Of a stretch of 64,000 nt of DNA, positions 51,087-59,437 are shown piece after piece (the first letter of the stretch is position 1; each line of letters begins with the position of its first letter). The stretch is taken from contig JANQNN010000017.1 of NCBI GenBank assembly GCA_028279545.1, positions 1 to 64,000 of the forward strand, written 5' to 3'. This DNA comes from Nitrosopumilaceae archaeon (GTDB taxonomy: Archaea; Thermoproteota; Nitrososphaeria; Nitrososphaerales; Nitrosopumilaceae). The translations under genes were made by a program, and so were the position numbers. The notes under the pieces were generated by a model that saw only the letters and a list, made by a program, of their open reading frames with translations, did no database searches and had not been told where the DNA came from.

Positions 51087-51917
51087 ATGAATGAAAAATT
51101 TTCAAGTAATAGAAAAAGTGGTCAAAAGTTAATCATTCTTGGTTTTGCATCAATTGCCTTTTTGTTTTTAATTTATTCTAGATATCAAAACCCAGAATTA
51201 TTAACACCTGATGCAATTGACTCAATTCAAAGAATTGCTTATGGATTTTATATTATATTATTAGCATGTTTAGGAGCAATTGCCTATGGATTGTACATTT
51301 TCCATAGACAAAAGGTAGAACAAAAAGATAAAGATCTATTTGCAATTATTGCTTTAACCACATGGGATAAAAAATCAAAAAAGGTTTTTTTTGTAACGTT
51401 TGTAATTTATGGAGTGTTTTTTTCTTTAGTTTCAGGTACACTAGTTTACCAACCTGAAGTTAATTTTGTAACACATTATGGTGCAGAAATTCCTTCTGGA
51501 TTTGTGGCACCTTGCTGCGATGACCCAGGGTATATGCCAAAAATTATTGTGTATATAACTGAGCATGTGGGGTTACAAATTATACCAATAAATTTGGTTT
51601 TGCAAATTACAGTATCTTATTTGGTTGGACTGAACACTGCTATAGCGGTTAATGCTTTTTCTTTGTCAAAGAAAGGAAGGGGCATTAGCACAATAGGTGC
51701 TGCCACTGGTTTGTTTATTGCTTGTCCAACTTGTGCAGGATCATTTTTATCAATTTTTGTGGGGACTGCTAGCGGGATTGCATTAACTATAGCCTTAGTC
51801 CAATTACAGACATTATTTATTGCAATCAGTATTCCTATTTTGTTAATTACGCCTTTTTTAATGGCTAAAAAATTAAGAAATGCAGACGGAAGTTGTAAAA
51901 TAAATCCTAAAGTTTAA
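51087..51917 (+). CDS. Multi-helix membrane protein with conserved cysteine pairs
   Basis: 276 aa, about six helices. A loop after the third helix carries FVAPCCDDPGYMPK, and helix 5 begins LFIACPTCAGSFLSIFVG. Two Cys pairs suggest metal (possibly copper) or thiol chemistry near the membrane. Family not recognised. 54 bp after the CBS-TrkH gene. ATG start. Confidence 0.75.
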   Translation: MNEKFSSNRKSGQKLIILGFASIAFLFLIYSRYQNPELLTPDAIDSIQRIAYGFYIILLACLGAIAYGLYIFHRQKVEQKDKDLFAIIALTTWDKKSKKVFFVTFVIYGVFFSLVSGTLVYQPEVNFVTHYGAEIPSGFVAPCCDDPGYMPKIIVYITEHVGLQIIPINLVLQITVSYLVGLNTAIAVNAFSLSKKGRGISTIGAATGLFIACPTCAGSFLSIFVGTASGIALTIALVQLQTLFIAISIPILLITPFLMAKKLRNADGSCKINPKV

Positions 51918-51957
51918 TTTTTATCGCCATTATTTTCTAAAAAAAATCAGAAAAAAT

Positions 51958-52203
51958 TTGGCAATTAAAACAATTTGGGACTATGTTGATTTTTTTATTA
52001 ATTTAGAAATGGGAAATAAAGTAACACTCTTGAGTTTTGTAAATAATGAGAAGATAATACTAAAAAATAAATTAAAAAATAAAGAAATTAAAAAAGAAAA
52101 AATTCTTAAGGCAATAAAGATTTTAGATGAATTAAACCTGGAAATAAAATTAAATGGTGAAAAACAAATTTTTGAGAAATTTTTTAAAAATAAGGTAGAG
52201 TAA
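51958..52203 (+). CDS. Unknown small lysine-rich protein
   Basis: 81 aa: IKTIWDYVDFFINLEMGNKVTLLSFVNNEKIILKNKLKNKEI. Helical, charged, no membrane helix. TTG start. Function unknown. Confidence 0.6.
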   Translation: MAIKTIWDYVDFFINLEMGNKVTLLSFVNNEKIILKNKLKNKEIKKEKILKAIKILDELNLEIKLNGEKQIFEKFFKNKVE

Positions 52204-52216
52204 ATTGTTTTTCAAA

Positions 52217-52501
52217 TTAGGTTAACATGCGAAGTTTTTCTAAAACAATTTTGAAGATCTCTTCATTATCTAGAAGGATAAAAGGCAGATTATTTTCTTC
52301 ACAAGCTTGACCACTTTCGGTATCTCTGGTTACTAAAATCATATTATTCTCTCTTGCGTAATTAATTACTGAATAATCAGTACGAAGTTTTTTTCCCTTT
52401 GTTCGAAGTTTTTTAACACTATATGCATCAAAACCCAATTTTTGAAGTCTTTCATCCCAACCATCATCCATTTCATCAATTAAAATTTTAATTTTAGCCA
52501 T
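52217..52501 (-). CDS. PIN-like (DUF5615/Mut7-C type) nuclease-fold protein
   Basis: 94 aa from ATG 52501. KIKILIDEMDDGWDERLQKLGFDAYSV gives the first acidic strand, then DYSVINYARENNMILVTRDTESGQACEENNLPFILL, the typical DUF5615 PIN-like core. Such proteins are often toxins of toxin-antitoxin pairs, but no antitoxin-like gene is obvious; the next gene (52554-52931) lies upstream on the same strand with 52 bp between. The longer frame to 52546 is not preferred. Confidence 0.78.
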   Translation of the reverse strand: MAKIKILIDEMDDGWDERLQKLGFDAYSVKKLRTKGKKLRTDYSVINYARENNMILVTRDTESGQACEENNLPFILLDNEEIFKIVLEKLRMLT

Positions 52502-52553
52502 AAATAACATTAAAAAAAATTCAATATTAGTGTAAAGAATAAACAAAAAAATG

Positions 52554-52931
52554 TTAAAGATCTTTGGTAATTTTTTTAATTTTTGTTATTAATCTTATCT
52601 TTTTATCAATGGGAGTTTCTGGTTCCATCGTAAAATAGACTATATTTCGTTTAGTATAAACAACCATTTGTGTAACTTTTTCTCTTTCTACATGTACATA
52701 CCTTACTTTTCCAAGAGATTTATTGAATTCTTTTCTCATTGCTCTTCTTTGTGCTACCTGTTGGCAAAAATGTTCTTCCTCTTTTTGGGTTTTAAGCGAG
52801 GTTTTACCACTTTTCATTATCGCTTCTCGAATATTCCCTTTTGCATTAATTATTGCTGCAAACCGCATTTTTGGATCTAAATCTATTATATCTTCAACAA
52901 TTTTTAATAAATCAATATTATTTTTTGCCAT
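52554..52931 (-). CDS. Unknown protein, possibly roadblock-like
   Basis: 125 aa. MRFAAIINAKGNIREAIMKSG then VEREKVTQMVVYTKRNIVYFTMEPETPIDKKIRLITKIKKI. The order helix, strands and long helix resembles roadblock/profilin-like sensor domains, but this is not certain. Soluble. ATG start. Common type of thaumarchaeal orphan. Confidence 0.72.
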   Translation of the reverse strand: MAKNNIDLLKIVEDIIDLDPKMRFAAIINAKGNIREAIMKSGKTSLKTQKEEEHFCQQVAQRRAMRKEFNKSLGKVRYVHVEREKVTQMVVYTKRNIVYFTMEPETPIDKKIRLITKIKKITKDL

Positions 52932-53045
52932 TAACCCAATGAAATTTTTACTAAATATAATCTATTGAAAAGGTCTCTAAAATTAAAAATTAATTCATTT
53001 TTTAAAAAAATTGGATTTATTAATTATTATCAAAAATGATGTAAT

Positions 53046-53273
53046 ATGAAAAGCGAATCAATCATAATTTTTGTTGGTATAATTATGATTATTGTAGGAT
53101 TGATATTATTTTATTTGATTGAAATATTTATCAACATTGATCCCATTACACAATATCTTAATCACAGTGGCCTGTTTTTGGGACTAATTGGGATAGGAGT
53201 CGCCATGGCTGGGGCCTTGCTTCGATTAATGGCAAGAGAAGATGTTCCAATACAAGAAGACTTTGATGTTTAA
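53046..53273 (+). CDS. Small two-helix membrane protein
   Basis: 75 aa: helix 1 (~6-28) and helix 2 (~42-63) with acidic tail REDVPIQEDFDV. ATG start. Function unknown. Confidence 0.7.
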   Translation: MKSESIIIFVGIIMIIVGLILFYLIEIFINIDPITQYLNHSGLFLGLIGIGVAMAGALLRLMAREDVPIQEDFDV

Positions 53274-53406
53274 AATAAAAAAAATATTGCATTTGTGATT
53301 TTTTGATTAAAAATATTTTTGTAGTTTGAATTTAAATTTTTAAAAAATATGAAAAAAGGCAAGATATTTACAAAATTATTATAACGCAAAAAAGTGAATA
53401 AAAAAA

Positions 53407-53829
53407 TTGTCAAATAAAATTTGGTTAGGAGGGATTTATTTGAAAGATGAAGGGGGTTACGAAATTTTGTTGCGCTCGTTAATCCATTACAAAAAAAGAC
53501 TAATGGTGGTTGATAAAAGTCCCGAAATTAAAGATTCAGCTGCAATGTTTGGTGAAATTCTAAGATCTGCAGCCAAAAAAACAATTCCTGAAATTGATGA
53601 AATCACTCAAAAAATAAAACAAAGCCTCCCTGAATTACATCAGATAAATGACCTAAGTGAAAAAACCCCTATTTTGGAAAAAGCCCTCCTGTCTTATGAA
53701 TCAGATATTCAAAAAGCTCAAAATTCTGGACATGAGTATTATCTTAGTTTAGTTGGAGATTTACAAAAGGCAGAAGATGACTTGAAGATGATAAAAGTAG
53801 CTAAATTAAAAATAAAACAGTTCGAATAA
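53407..53829 (+). CDS. Unknown helical protein
   Basis: 140 aa. NKIWLGGIYLKDEGGYEILLRSLIHYKKRLMVV then long helices (~45-140). Soluble, no motif known. TTG start with an AT-rich box (TTATTATA) ~28 bp upstream. Convergent with the next gene, 7 bp between stops. Confidence 0.7.
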   Translation: MSNKIWLGGIYLKDEGGYEILLRSLIHYKKRLMVVDKSPEIKDSAAMFGEILRSAAKKTIPEIDEITQKIKQSLPELHQINDLSEKTPILEKALLSYESDIQKAQNSGHEYYLSLVGDLQKAEDDLKMIKVAKLKIKQFE

Positions 53830-53836
53830 AAGTTCT

Positions 53837-54067
53837 TTAATTTCCTTGAAGATACCAATCAAAATAGGGTTTTAGATTTTTACAAAGTTTTTTTCTTTCT
53901 TGTTCATTAGTAGTATTGGAAATTGTGTCTATTTTCCCCCTCAAATAATCTTGAGTAATCGAGCTTTGAAAATGATTTTGAATTTGGTTTAGGGTTTCGA
54001 TAATTTCTTCCGATGAGGTATTTTCAAAATTTGAAAGAATTTTTTTTATATTATCTTCTAATGTCAT
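53837..54067 (-). CDS. Unknown small helical protein
   Basis: 76 aa: LEDNIKKILSNFENTSSEEIIETLNQIQNHF and a C-terminus LKPYFDWYLQGN. All-helical, acidic. ATG start. Function unknown. Confidence 0.6.
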   Translation of the reverse strand: MTLEDNIKKILSNFENTSSEEIIETLNQIQNHFQSSITQDYLRGKIDTISNTTNEQERKKLCKNLKPYFDWYLQGN

Positions 54068-54113
54068 GATTTTTGTAAAAAACAGCCTATTTTTATCATT
54101 TTCAATTTTTCAT

Positions 54114-54344
54114 TTAAATTAAAACTTCATCATTATCCCATGTCAATCGAAATTTTCCCACAACTCTAAAAAGATTAATTTTTCCACCTTTTTTAAATTT
54201 CAAATGATGAGATTTTTGAGAAGTATCCATTATTTCAAGATGTACATTATCTTTTAGTGACTCAAACGTTATTGGTGTGTTTGAAATTTGCTTCCATTCT
54301 TCTGGTTCAAAATCAACATATAATTTGGTATACAGTAACCCCAT
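54114..54344 (-). CDS. Unknown small beta-rich protein
   Basis: 76 aa from ATG 54344; the frame extends to 54368 without good reason. LLYTKLYVDFEPEEWKQISNTPITFESLKDNVHLEIMD and KINLFRVVGKFRLTWDNDEVLI. Beta-strand pattern; no function recognised. Confidence 0.6.
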   Translation of the reverse strand: MGLLYTKLYVDFEPEEWKQISNTPITFESLKDNVHLEIMDTSQKSHHLKFKKGGKINLFRVVGKFRLTWDNDEVLI

Positions 54345-54544
54345 CCTGGTTTGTATAAAAAATACCAAAATAAAAACCTCAATTATGACATCTTTTTCGA
54401 ACTATTTTTTTAATGGGCTCAAATTTAGCCAAAATTGGGTTTTTTTGCAAATTATTTCTACTAAAAAAAATCATTGTTTATTGACAGAAAGTATAATGAA
54501 TACTACGTAGGCTTTTTTAATTATTATTTGGAAATAGAAAAATG

Positions 54545-54604
54545 GCGAAGTAGGACGATCTTTTGAATGGTCTTCTGACCATGCTTAATGTGAACCTACT
54601 TCCC
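54545..54604. other. Two-part hairpin in gene-free region (candidate RNA)
   Basis: GAAGTAGG (54547-54554) pairs with CCTACTTC (54595-54602), enclosing a second perfect hairpin ATGGTC-TTCT-GACCAT (54567-54582). The gap 54369-54940 holds no gene I can support; it contains this and the next element. Strand not determined. Confidence 0.45.
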
Positions 54605-54730
54605 GAATTATTATTTTTAATTTGAGGTTTGTTAAAAGAATTATTATGAATTTGACAAAACAAATTTTTTTAAATTAAATGGAAATATTTTTTTTAATTT
54701 AAAAAATTAAATTTAAAAATTAAGGGAGCC

Positions 54731-54812
54731 CAGACTGGATTTATCCAAGGTCTGAACTATGGTCAGAGTTTCAGACCAAAAACGGTTAGTTGTTTGGTGA
54801 GGACTCTTTTTT
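54731..54812 (+). other. Competing hairpins ending in a T run (attenuator-like)
   Basis: A (CAGAC, 54731) pairs with B (GTCTG, 54750), holding a TGGA/TCCA hairpin. B as GGTCTGA (54749-54755) can instead pair with C (TCAGACC, 54771-54777). C also overlaps the base of a terminator-like hairpin AGAGT...ACCAAA / TTTGGT...ACTCT (54765-54807) followed by T6. These pairings exclude one another. No gene lies downstream on the plus strand, so a free-standing RNA is also possible. Confidence 0.45.
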
Positions 54813-54940
54813 GACTCGTTTCAAGATTATGTGAGAATAATTTTGAATTAAATTTCTGTTTGTTCAAAATAAACAAACAAACCCTTCATCAAAATTGGAA
54901 TTTTGTTATTTTGGAAGTCTATATTGAGCCGATACTATTT

Positions 54941-57133
54941 TTACTCTTTGTCGATAAACTCGTTTACATTTGGAGGATCTGGCGAAAGACCCTTTCTCTT
55001 TCTAATTTCTGCAATTGCACTTCCAATCAAAGATTTGGGAACCTCAGACCATGATTTAAAAGAAGTGTTCCAGGTTGCTCGCCCTGCAGTTTGGCCTCTC
55101 ATTTCTTCAGATAAAGTAAACGTCTCAGAAGCTGGAATTTCTCCAGTAACAATGCTGTTTGCTCCTTTTTGTTGCATGTCAAGTACTTTACCCCGTTTTC
55201 CGGAAATGACAGTTGCCACATTTCCAACAAGATCCGTTGGAACTCTAACTTCGATTGCAAGCATGGGTTCAAGAACAGTAGTTCCTGCTGTAAGTAAGGC
55301 ACCCATACAAGCACGTCTTGATGCAGGTCCTAATTGAGATAATCCTCTATGGGCAGTATCTTCATGAGGAACAAAGTGAGTAAAGATAAACTTGCAATCC
55401 CTCATTTGTTCTTTGCATAATGGACCTTCTTTCATCACGTCATCAAATCCAGAATTAATTGAATCAGTAGATTCGTGGACAAACTGAACCCCTTTGGTTC
55501 CATTTATGAGAACATTTCCGCGAGAATCAAATTTCATCACTCGTTTAATAGTATCAGTATCCCAACCTTCTTTTTTCAAAAGATCAGATACCACCTTTTT
55601 GTCTTTCAAATCACTAATTTCTCCTGTTCTAAGCATTTGTGCAATGTTTGGCTCTAGTGGTTCAACTTTCATGAATAATTTGTTGTGTCGATTTGGAGAT
55701 TTTGACATTATTGGTTCACAAGTGCCCTTTACAGTTTCTCTGTAATTGATAAGTGGTTCAGAGGTAATAATTTCTATTTTGGAGTCTTGAATTCTATGTG
55801 TTGCAACATCTAGATGCAGAACACCCATTCCTGCAACAATCGTTTCCCCACTTTCTTCATCAATTTTTACAACAAGATTTGGATCCTCAATGGTAAGTTG
55901 CTTTAAAATTTCAACAAGTTTTGGAAGGTCTTTTGGATGCTTGGGTTCAATTGCTATTTGGACTACCGGTTCTGAGACATATTTTACGCCCTCAAACATT
56001 GGCATGTCTTTTATTGAAGAAATTGTGTTCCCAGCCCGCGCTTCTGTCATTCCAAGCAGCGCAGGAATATTTCCTGAACCCAATTCCCCTACTTGTTCTC
56101 TTTGATTTCCCATAAAGAAATTAACCGATTGAACCCTACCTTCTCTTTTGGAATCAATAATGTTGATTGTTTGTCCATCTTTAATTTTTCCAGAAAATAG
56201 TCTTCCTATTGCAACTGGGCCAGCTGCAGGATCTAGTACCATGTTTACTACCATCATAATTGTGGGCCCATCGTCACTGCAAGCCAAAAGAGCCTTTCCA
56301 ACATCAGAATCAAGATCTCCCTTCCAAATTTGAGGAATTCTGTATTTTTGTGCAACGTGGGGAGGAGGATGATGTTTTACAACCATTCCTAAAACAGCAT
56401 CTGCCAAAGGAGCCTTTTCAACCAGCATGTCAACTTTTTCATTTTGATATGCATCAATTACATCTTTGAAAGTAATTCCTCTCTCTTTCATTAAATCTAC
56501 ATTAATAGCCCATCTGTCTTTTGCAGAACCAAAAGTTACACTTGCGTCTTGAATTGACACTTTCCATTTGTCTTTGTATTCGGGTTCAGCGTAGGTCTCA
56601 ACCAGCTGATTAAAATTAGAAACCAAGGAGGCCAAAGTCTCTTGCATTTTCTCTGGAGTTAATCGTAATTCTTTGATTAGTCTATCTACTTTATTTATGA
56701 AAAGCACTGGTTTTACCCTTTCTTCAAGTGCCATTCTGGTAACAGTCTCAGTTTGAGTCATAATGCCTTCAACTGCATCACAAACGACAACGGCGCCATC
56801 AATGGCCCTAAGACTCCTAATTACCCTACCACTAAAATCGACATGTCCCGGAGTATCAATCATGTTAATGACATATTCAGTCCCTTTGTGGGTATAGTGT
56901 AAAGTCACATTTGCCTGATAAATGGTAATTCCTCGCTCTTGCTCTTCTTTATCAAAATCCATAGCAAGCGCTTTGCCTGCTGCAGAAGGTGCAATAATTC
57001 CAGAATAAGCCAATAAACTGTCACTCATGGTGGTTTTGCCATGATCTACGTGTGCAATTACACCAAAATTTCTAATTTGATCTTGATTTTTAATAATTTT
57101 TAGAACCTCAGTTGTAGACTTGTATTTTACCAT
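54941..57133 (-). CDS. fusA: Translation elongation factor 2
   Basis: Archaeal EF-2, the GTPase that moves tRNAs and mRNA through the ribosome, 730 aa. G1 AHVDHGKTTMSDSLL, switch-2 region DTPGHVDFSG and G4 NKVDRL; domain IV holds the diphthamide histidine in DTAHRGLSQ. ATG start. Transcribed toward the gene-poor region 54369-54940; a TGTTTGTT/AACAAACA hairpin at 54859-54882 may help end it. Confidence 0.97.
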   Translation of the reverse strand: MVKYKSTTEVLKIIKNQDQIRNFGVIAHVDHGKTTMSDSLLAYSGIIAPSAAGKALAMDFDKEEQERGITIYQANVTLHYTHKGTEYVINMIDTPGHVDFSGRVIRSLRAIDGAVVVCDAVEGIMTQTETVTRMALEERVKPVLFINKVDRLIKELRLTPEKMQETLASLVSNFNQLVETYAEPEYKDKWKVSIQDASVTFGSAKDRWAINVDLMKERGITFKDVIDAYQNEKVDMLVEKAPLADAVLGMVVKHHPPPHVAQKYRIPQIWKGDLDSDVGKALLACSDDGPTIMMVVNMVLDPAAGPVAIGRLFSGKIKDGQTINIIDSKREGRVQSVNFFMGNQREQVGELGSGNIPALLGMTEARAGNTISSIKDMPMFEGVKYVSEPVVQIAIEPKHPKDLPKLVEILKQLTIEDPNLVVKIDEESGETIVAGMGVLHLDVATHRIQDSKIEIITSEPLINYRETVKGTCEPIMSKSPNRHNKLFMKVEPLEPNIAQMLRTGEISDLKDKKVVSDLLKKEGWDTDTIKRVMKFDSRGNVLINGTKGVQFVHESTDSINSGFDDVMKEGPLCKEQMRDCKFIFTHFVPHEDTAHRGLSQLGPASRRACMGALLTAGTTVLEPMLAIEVRVPTDLVGNVATVISGKRGKVLDMQQKGANSIVTGEIPASETFTLSEEMRGQTAGRATWNTSFKSWSEVPKSLIGSAIAEIRKRKGLSPDPPNVNEFIDKE

Positions 57134-57181
57134 ATTCGCAAACCAAGATATTCAGCTATTAAACCTTATGAGACGAGAAGA

Positions 57182-58090
57182 TCAGTAGATCATATTATCG
57201 CTAACCTTGCGAAAATTTTTTGCCAAAACAAAATGGCAATCTTTTTTGTTTCTTTTTTTTGCCTCAAAAAGAGCTAGTAATTGTGAAAAATAGGTATAAT
57301 AGATAATTTGTAAAATTTTATTTTTAGAATCCAGATTTGGATGGACTACATTTAATCCAATTTTTTTCAAATTTTGGGAAAGAATAGAATTATGATTATT
57401 TTTTTCTTCAAAAATTATCACCGTGTCTCCCTTTTTTGCAGAAAATAATTCCATATGTGAAAACTGTTCAATATGCTCAAAATGTGCATCATATCCTAAA
57501 AGCTCGTAAAATTTTGCTGCGCAATACATTGCCACGGGGTAGGTAAACATATTTCCGAGAATGAAGAGTCTATTTTGAATTCTGGCTTTTTTTGCCTCCA
57601 AGTTTGCTTGTTTGAAAATATCATTATTTTTAGGTATGGAAAAGGGAGTTACTAAAGAAATACAAGTCAAAGCACTTTCTAAAAAACTAATACTTCCACC
57701 TGTAAAGACATCCGAATTAGGTGATTGAAGTAAAATTAAAGATTGACAAGATTTTGCAAGTCTGCTGTGAGGTTTGGCTGTAATTGCAATAGATTTTTTT
57801 GCAGTTTTTGATACCTTGATATTTGAAATAGTGTTTCCAGAAATAGAGACAAAATAAATGGTCTTGTCATTGGTAAATTTTTTGTTTTTAGCCAAATCAA
57901 GAGGATCCATGCTTTTCACTCTAAAAAATGAAAAAGATTCAGCTAATTTTGCAGAGGCAAGTGAATCACCGCTCCCGGTGAAAATTATATTTTTTTGTTG
58001 AATTTTTGGTATGGGTTTTTGTTTTTTAAAATTTTCCAAAAATTTTGGTTGTAATAAAATGTCTTTTTCAAATGCTTCTATGGTATTCAC
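57182..58090 (-). CDS. SIS-domain sugar-phosphate isomerase (PGI/PMI-like)
   Basis: 302 aa. Two SIS domains: IIFTGSGDSLASAKLAESF and YFVSISGNTISNIKVSKTA for phosphate binding, then the second half with FYELLGYDAHFEHIEQFSHMELFSAKKGD. Resembles archaeal bifunctional phosphoglucose/phosphomannose isomerases; a different sugar phosphate is possible. GTG start. Upstream of fusA on the same strand with a 48-bp gap. Confidence 0.85.
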   Translation of the reverse strand: MNTIEAFEKDILLQPKFLENFKKQKPIPKIQQKNIIFTGSGDSLASAKLAESFSFFRVKSMDPLDLAKNKKFTNDKTIYFVSISGNTISNIKVSKTAKKSIAITAKPHSRLAKSCQSLILLQSPNSDVFTGGSISFLESALTCISLVTPFSIPKNNDIFKQANLEAKKARIQNRLFILGNMFTYPVAMYCAAKFYELLGYDAHFEHIEQFSHMELFSAKKGDTVIIFEEKNNHNSILSQNLKKIGLNVVHPNLDSKNKILQIIYYTYFSQLLALFEAKKRNKKDCHFVLAKNFRKVSDNMIY

Positions 58091-58267
58091 AATTTTTTCA
58101 GAAAAGATTCCATATATTAGAAAAACGATTTTGTAAAAAAATTTTTATCAAAAATATACCTAAAGATTTTAAAAATTGTAGAAAATTATAAAAAATCACT
58201 CAATGCACCAATTCTAACTCATAAATTTCAAGTTTTGATTTTTATTACCACTTTTCAGAAATTATGT

Positions 58268-59095
58268 ATGGAAATTTCTGTTGGACATACCCCAGATTCA
58301 GATGATGCCTTTATGTTTTATGGAATGTTTACCAACAAAGTTAATTCGCCCGATTTTACAGTAAATCATGTAATAGAAGATATTGAGAAATTAAACAGAA
58401 AAGCGACTGATCCAAAATTAGACGTGACTGCAGTTTCAGTCCATGCTTGTGCCTATATACCTGGATATACAATTTTGAGAAGTGGTGGAAGCTTTGGAAT
58501 TGGATACGGTCCAATTGTTACTGCAAAAAAGCAACTTACCGTTGATGAATTGAAAACTTGTAAAATTGCAATACCAGGAAAAATGACTTCGGCATTTTTG
58601 TTACTTCAACTAATGATTGGAAAATTTGATTTTGTAGAGATGAATTTTAGCGATATTCCTCTAGCTGTAAAAAATGGTAAAGTTGATGCAGGATTAGTTA
58701 TTCATGAAACCCAATTGTCATATCAGCAAGAAGGAAACATCAAAATTCTAGACGTAGGTGAATGGTGGAATAAGACTACAAAAGGGCTTCCCGTGCCCCT
58801 GGGGATTAACGTAATGAAGACAAGTTTAGGAATGGACTTGATTCATAAATTTGACCAATACCTCCAAAAATCTATTGAATATGGTTTGGACAATTTTGAT
58901 GATGCAATGGATTACGCAATGCAATACAGCAGAGGAAAACCACGTGAGTTAATTGAAAAATTTGTAAAAATGTACGTTAATTCGGTTACTGTCAATATGG
59001 GAGATAAGGGAGAAGAATCAATTAAGAAAGTTTTTGAAATGGCTAGAGCAAAAAATCTTGTTCAGGATTTCAATCTAAGTATTGCCATCAAGTAA
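58268..59095 (+). CDS. mqnD: 1,4-dihydroxy-6-naphthoate synthase family protein
   Basis: 275 aa from ATG 58268; the frame back to 58235 adds a few unlikely residues. EISVGHTPDSDDAFMFYGM, the TAVSVHACAYIPGYTILRSGGSFGIGYGPI stretch and DAGLVIHETQLSYQQEG are typical of MqnD (futalosine pathway of menaquinone). The histidine of VIHETQ is the expected catalytic residue. Thaumarchaeal membranes hold menaquinones, which fits. MqnE lies 4 kb away on the other strand. Confidence 0.9.
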   Translation: MEISVGHTPDSDDAFMFYGMFTNKVNSPDFTVNHVIEDIEKLNRKATDPKLDVTAVSVHACAYIPGYTILRSGGSFGIGYGPIVTAKKQLTVDELKTCKIAIPGKMTSAFLLLQLMIGKFDFVEMNFSDIPLAVKNGKVDAGLVIHETQLSYQQEGNIKILDVGEWWNKTTKGLPVPLGINVMKTSLGMDLIHKFDQYLQKSIEYGLDNFDDAMDYAMQYSRGKPRELIEKFVKMYVNSVTVNMGDKGEESIKKVFEMARAKNLVQDFNLSIAIK

Positions 59096-59122
59096 TTATA
59101 TTACAAAAAAATTTAATACATA

Positions 59123-59413
59123 ATGGGAGATGGAATTGGCGGTTCAATTGTTGCTTTTTTATCCAATAATTCATTTGAGTTATTGATAACACACCATCGT
59201 AAAGACAACAAAGAAGAATATGGTAGAACAGAAAAAATAATCATAGCTAAAGTAGATAATCCTGACAATCCACAATATGAAGAAAAAACTCAGATAGATT
59301 TAGAGAGGGCCCTTAAAGGGAGATTCGTTACTTGTAATGTACAATATAGAGATTCAAAGACGGATGCCTTGGTGTGTAATATTTTTGTTCAAAATCCACC
59401 TGAAGGATTTTAG
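59123..59413 (+). CDS. Unknown protein after mqnD
   Basis: 96 aa. MGDGIGGSIVAFLSNNSFELLITHHRKDNKEEYGR and ERALKGRFVTCNVQYRDSKTDALVCNIFVQNPPEGF. Beta-rich, soluble. ATG 27 bp after mqnD, with an AT box at the mqnD end, so it may have its own promoter. Function unknown. Confidence 0.65.
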   Translation: MGDGIGGSIVAFLSNNSFELLITHHRKDNKEEYGRTEKIIIAKVDNPDNPQYEEKTQIDLERALKGRFVTCNVQYRDSKTDALVCNIFVQNPPEGF

Positions 59414-59437
59414 GATTTTAAATTTTTAAAAAAAAGA

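Noticed and set aside
52217-52931. Toxin-antitoxin pair made of the PIN-like gene and its upstream neighbour
   Set aside because: The neighbour (52554-52931) is too large and lacks an antitoxin DNA-binding motif, and the 52-bp spacing is not typical of coupled pairs.
54277-54510. Plus-strand ORF across the 54344 gene start
   Set aside because: Antisense to a better minus-strand frame, and low-complexity AT-rich sequence.
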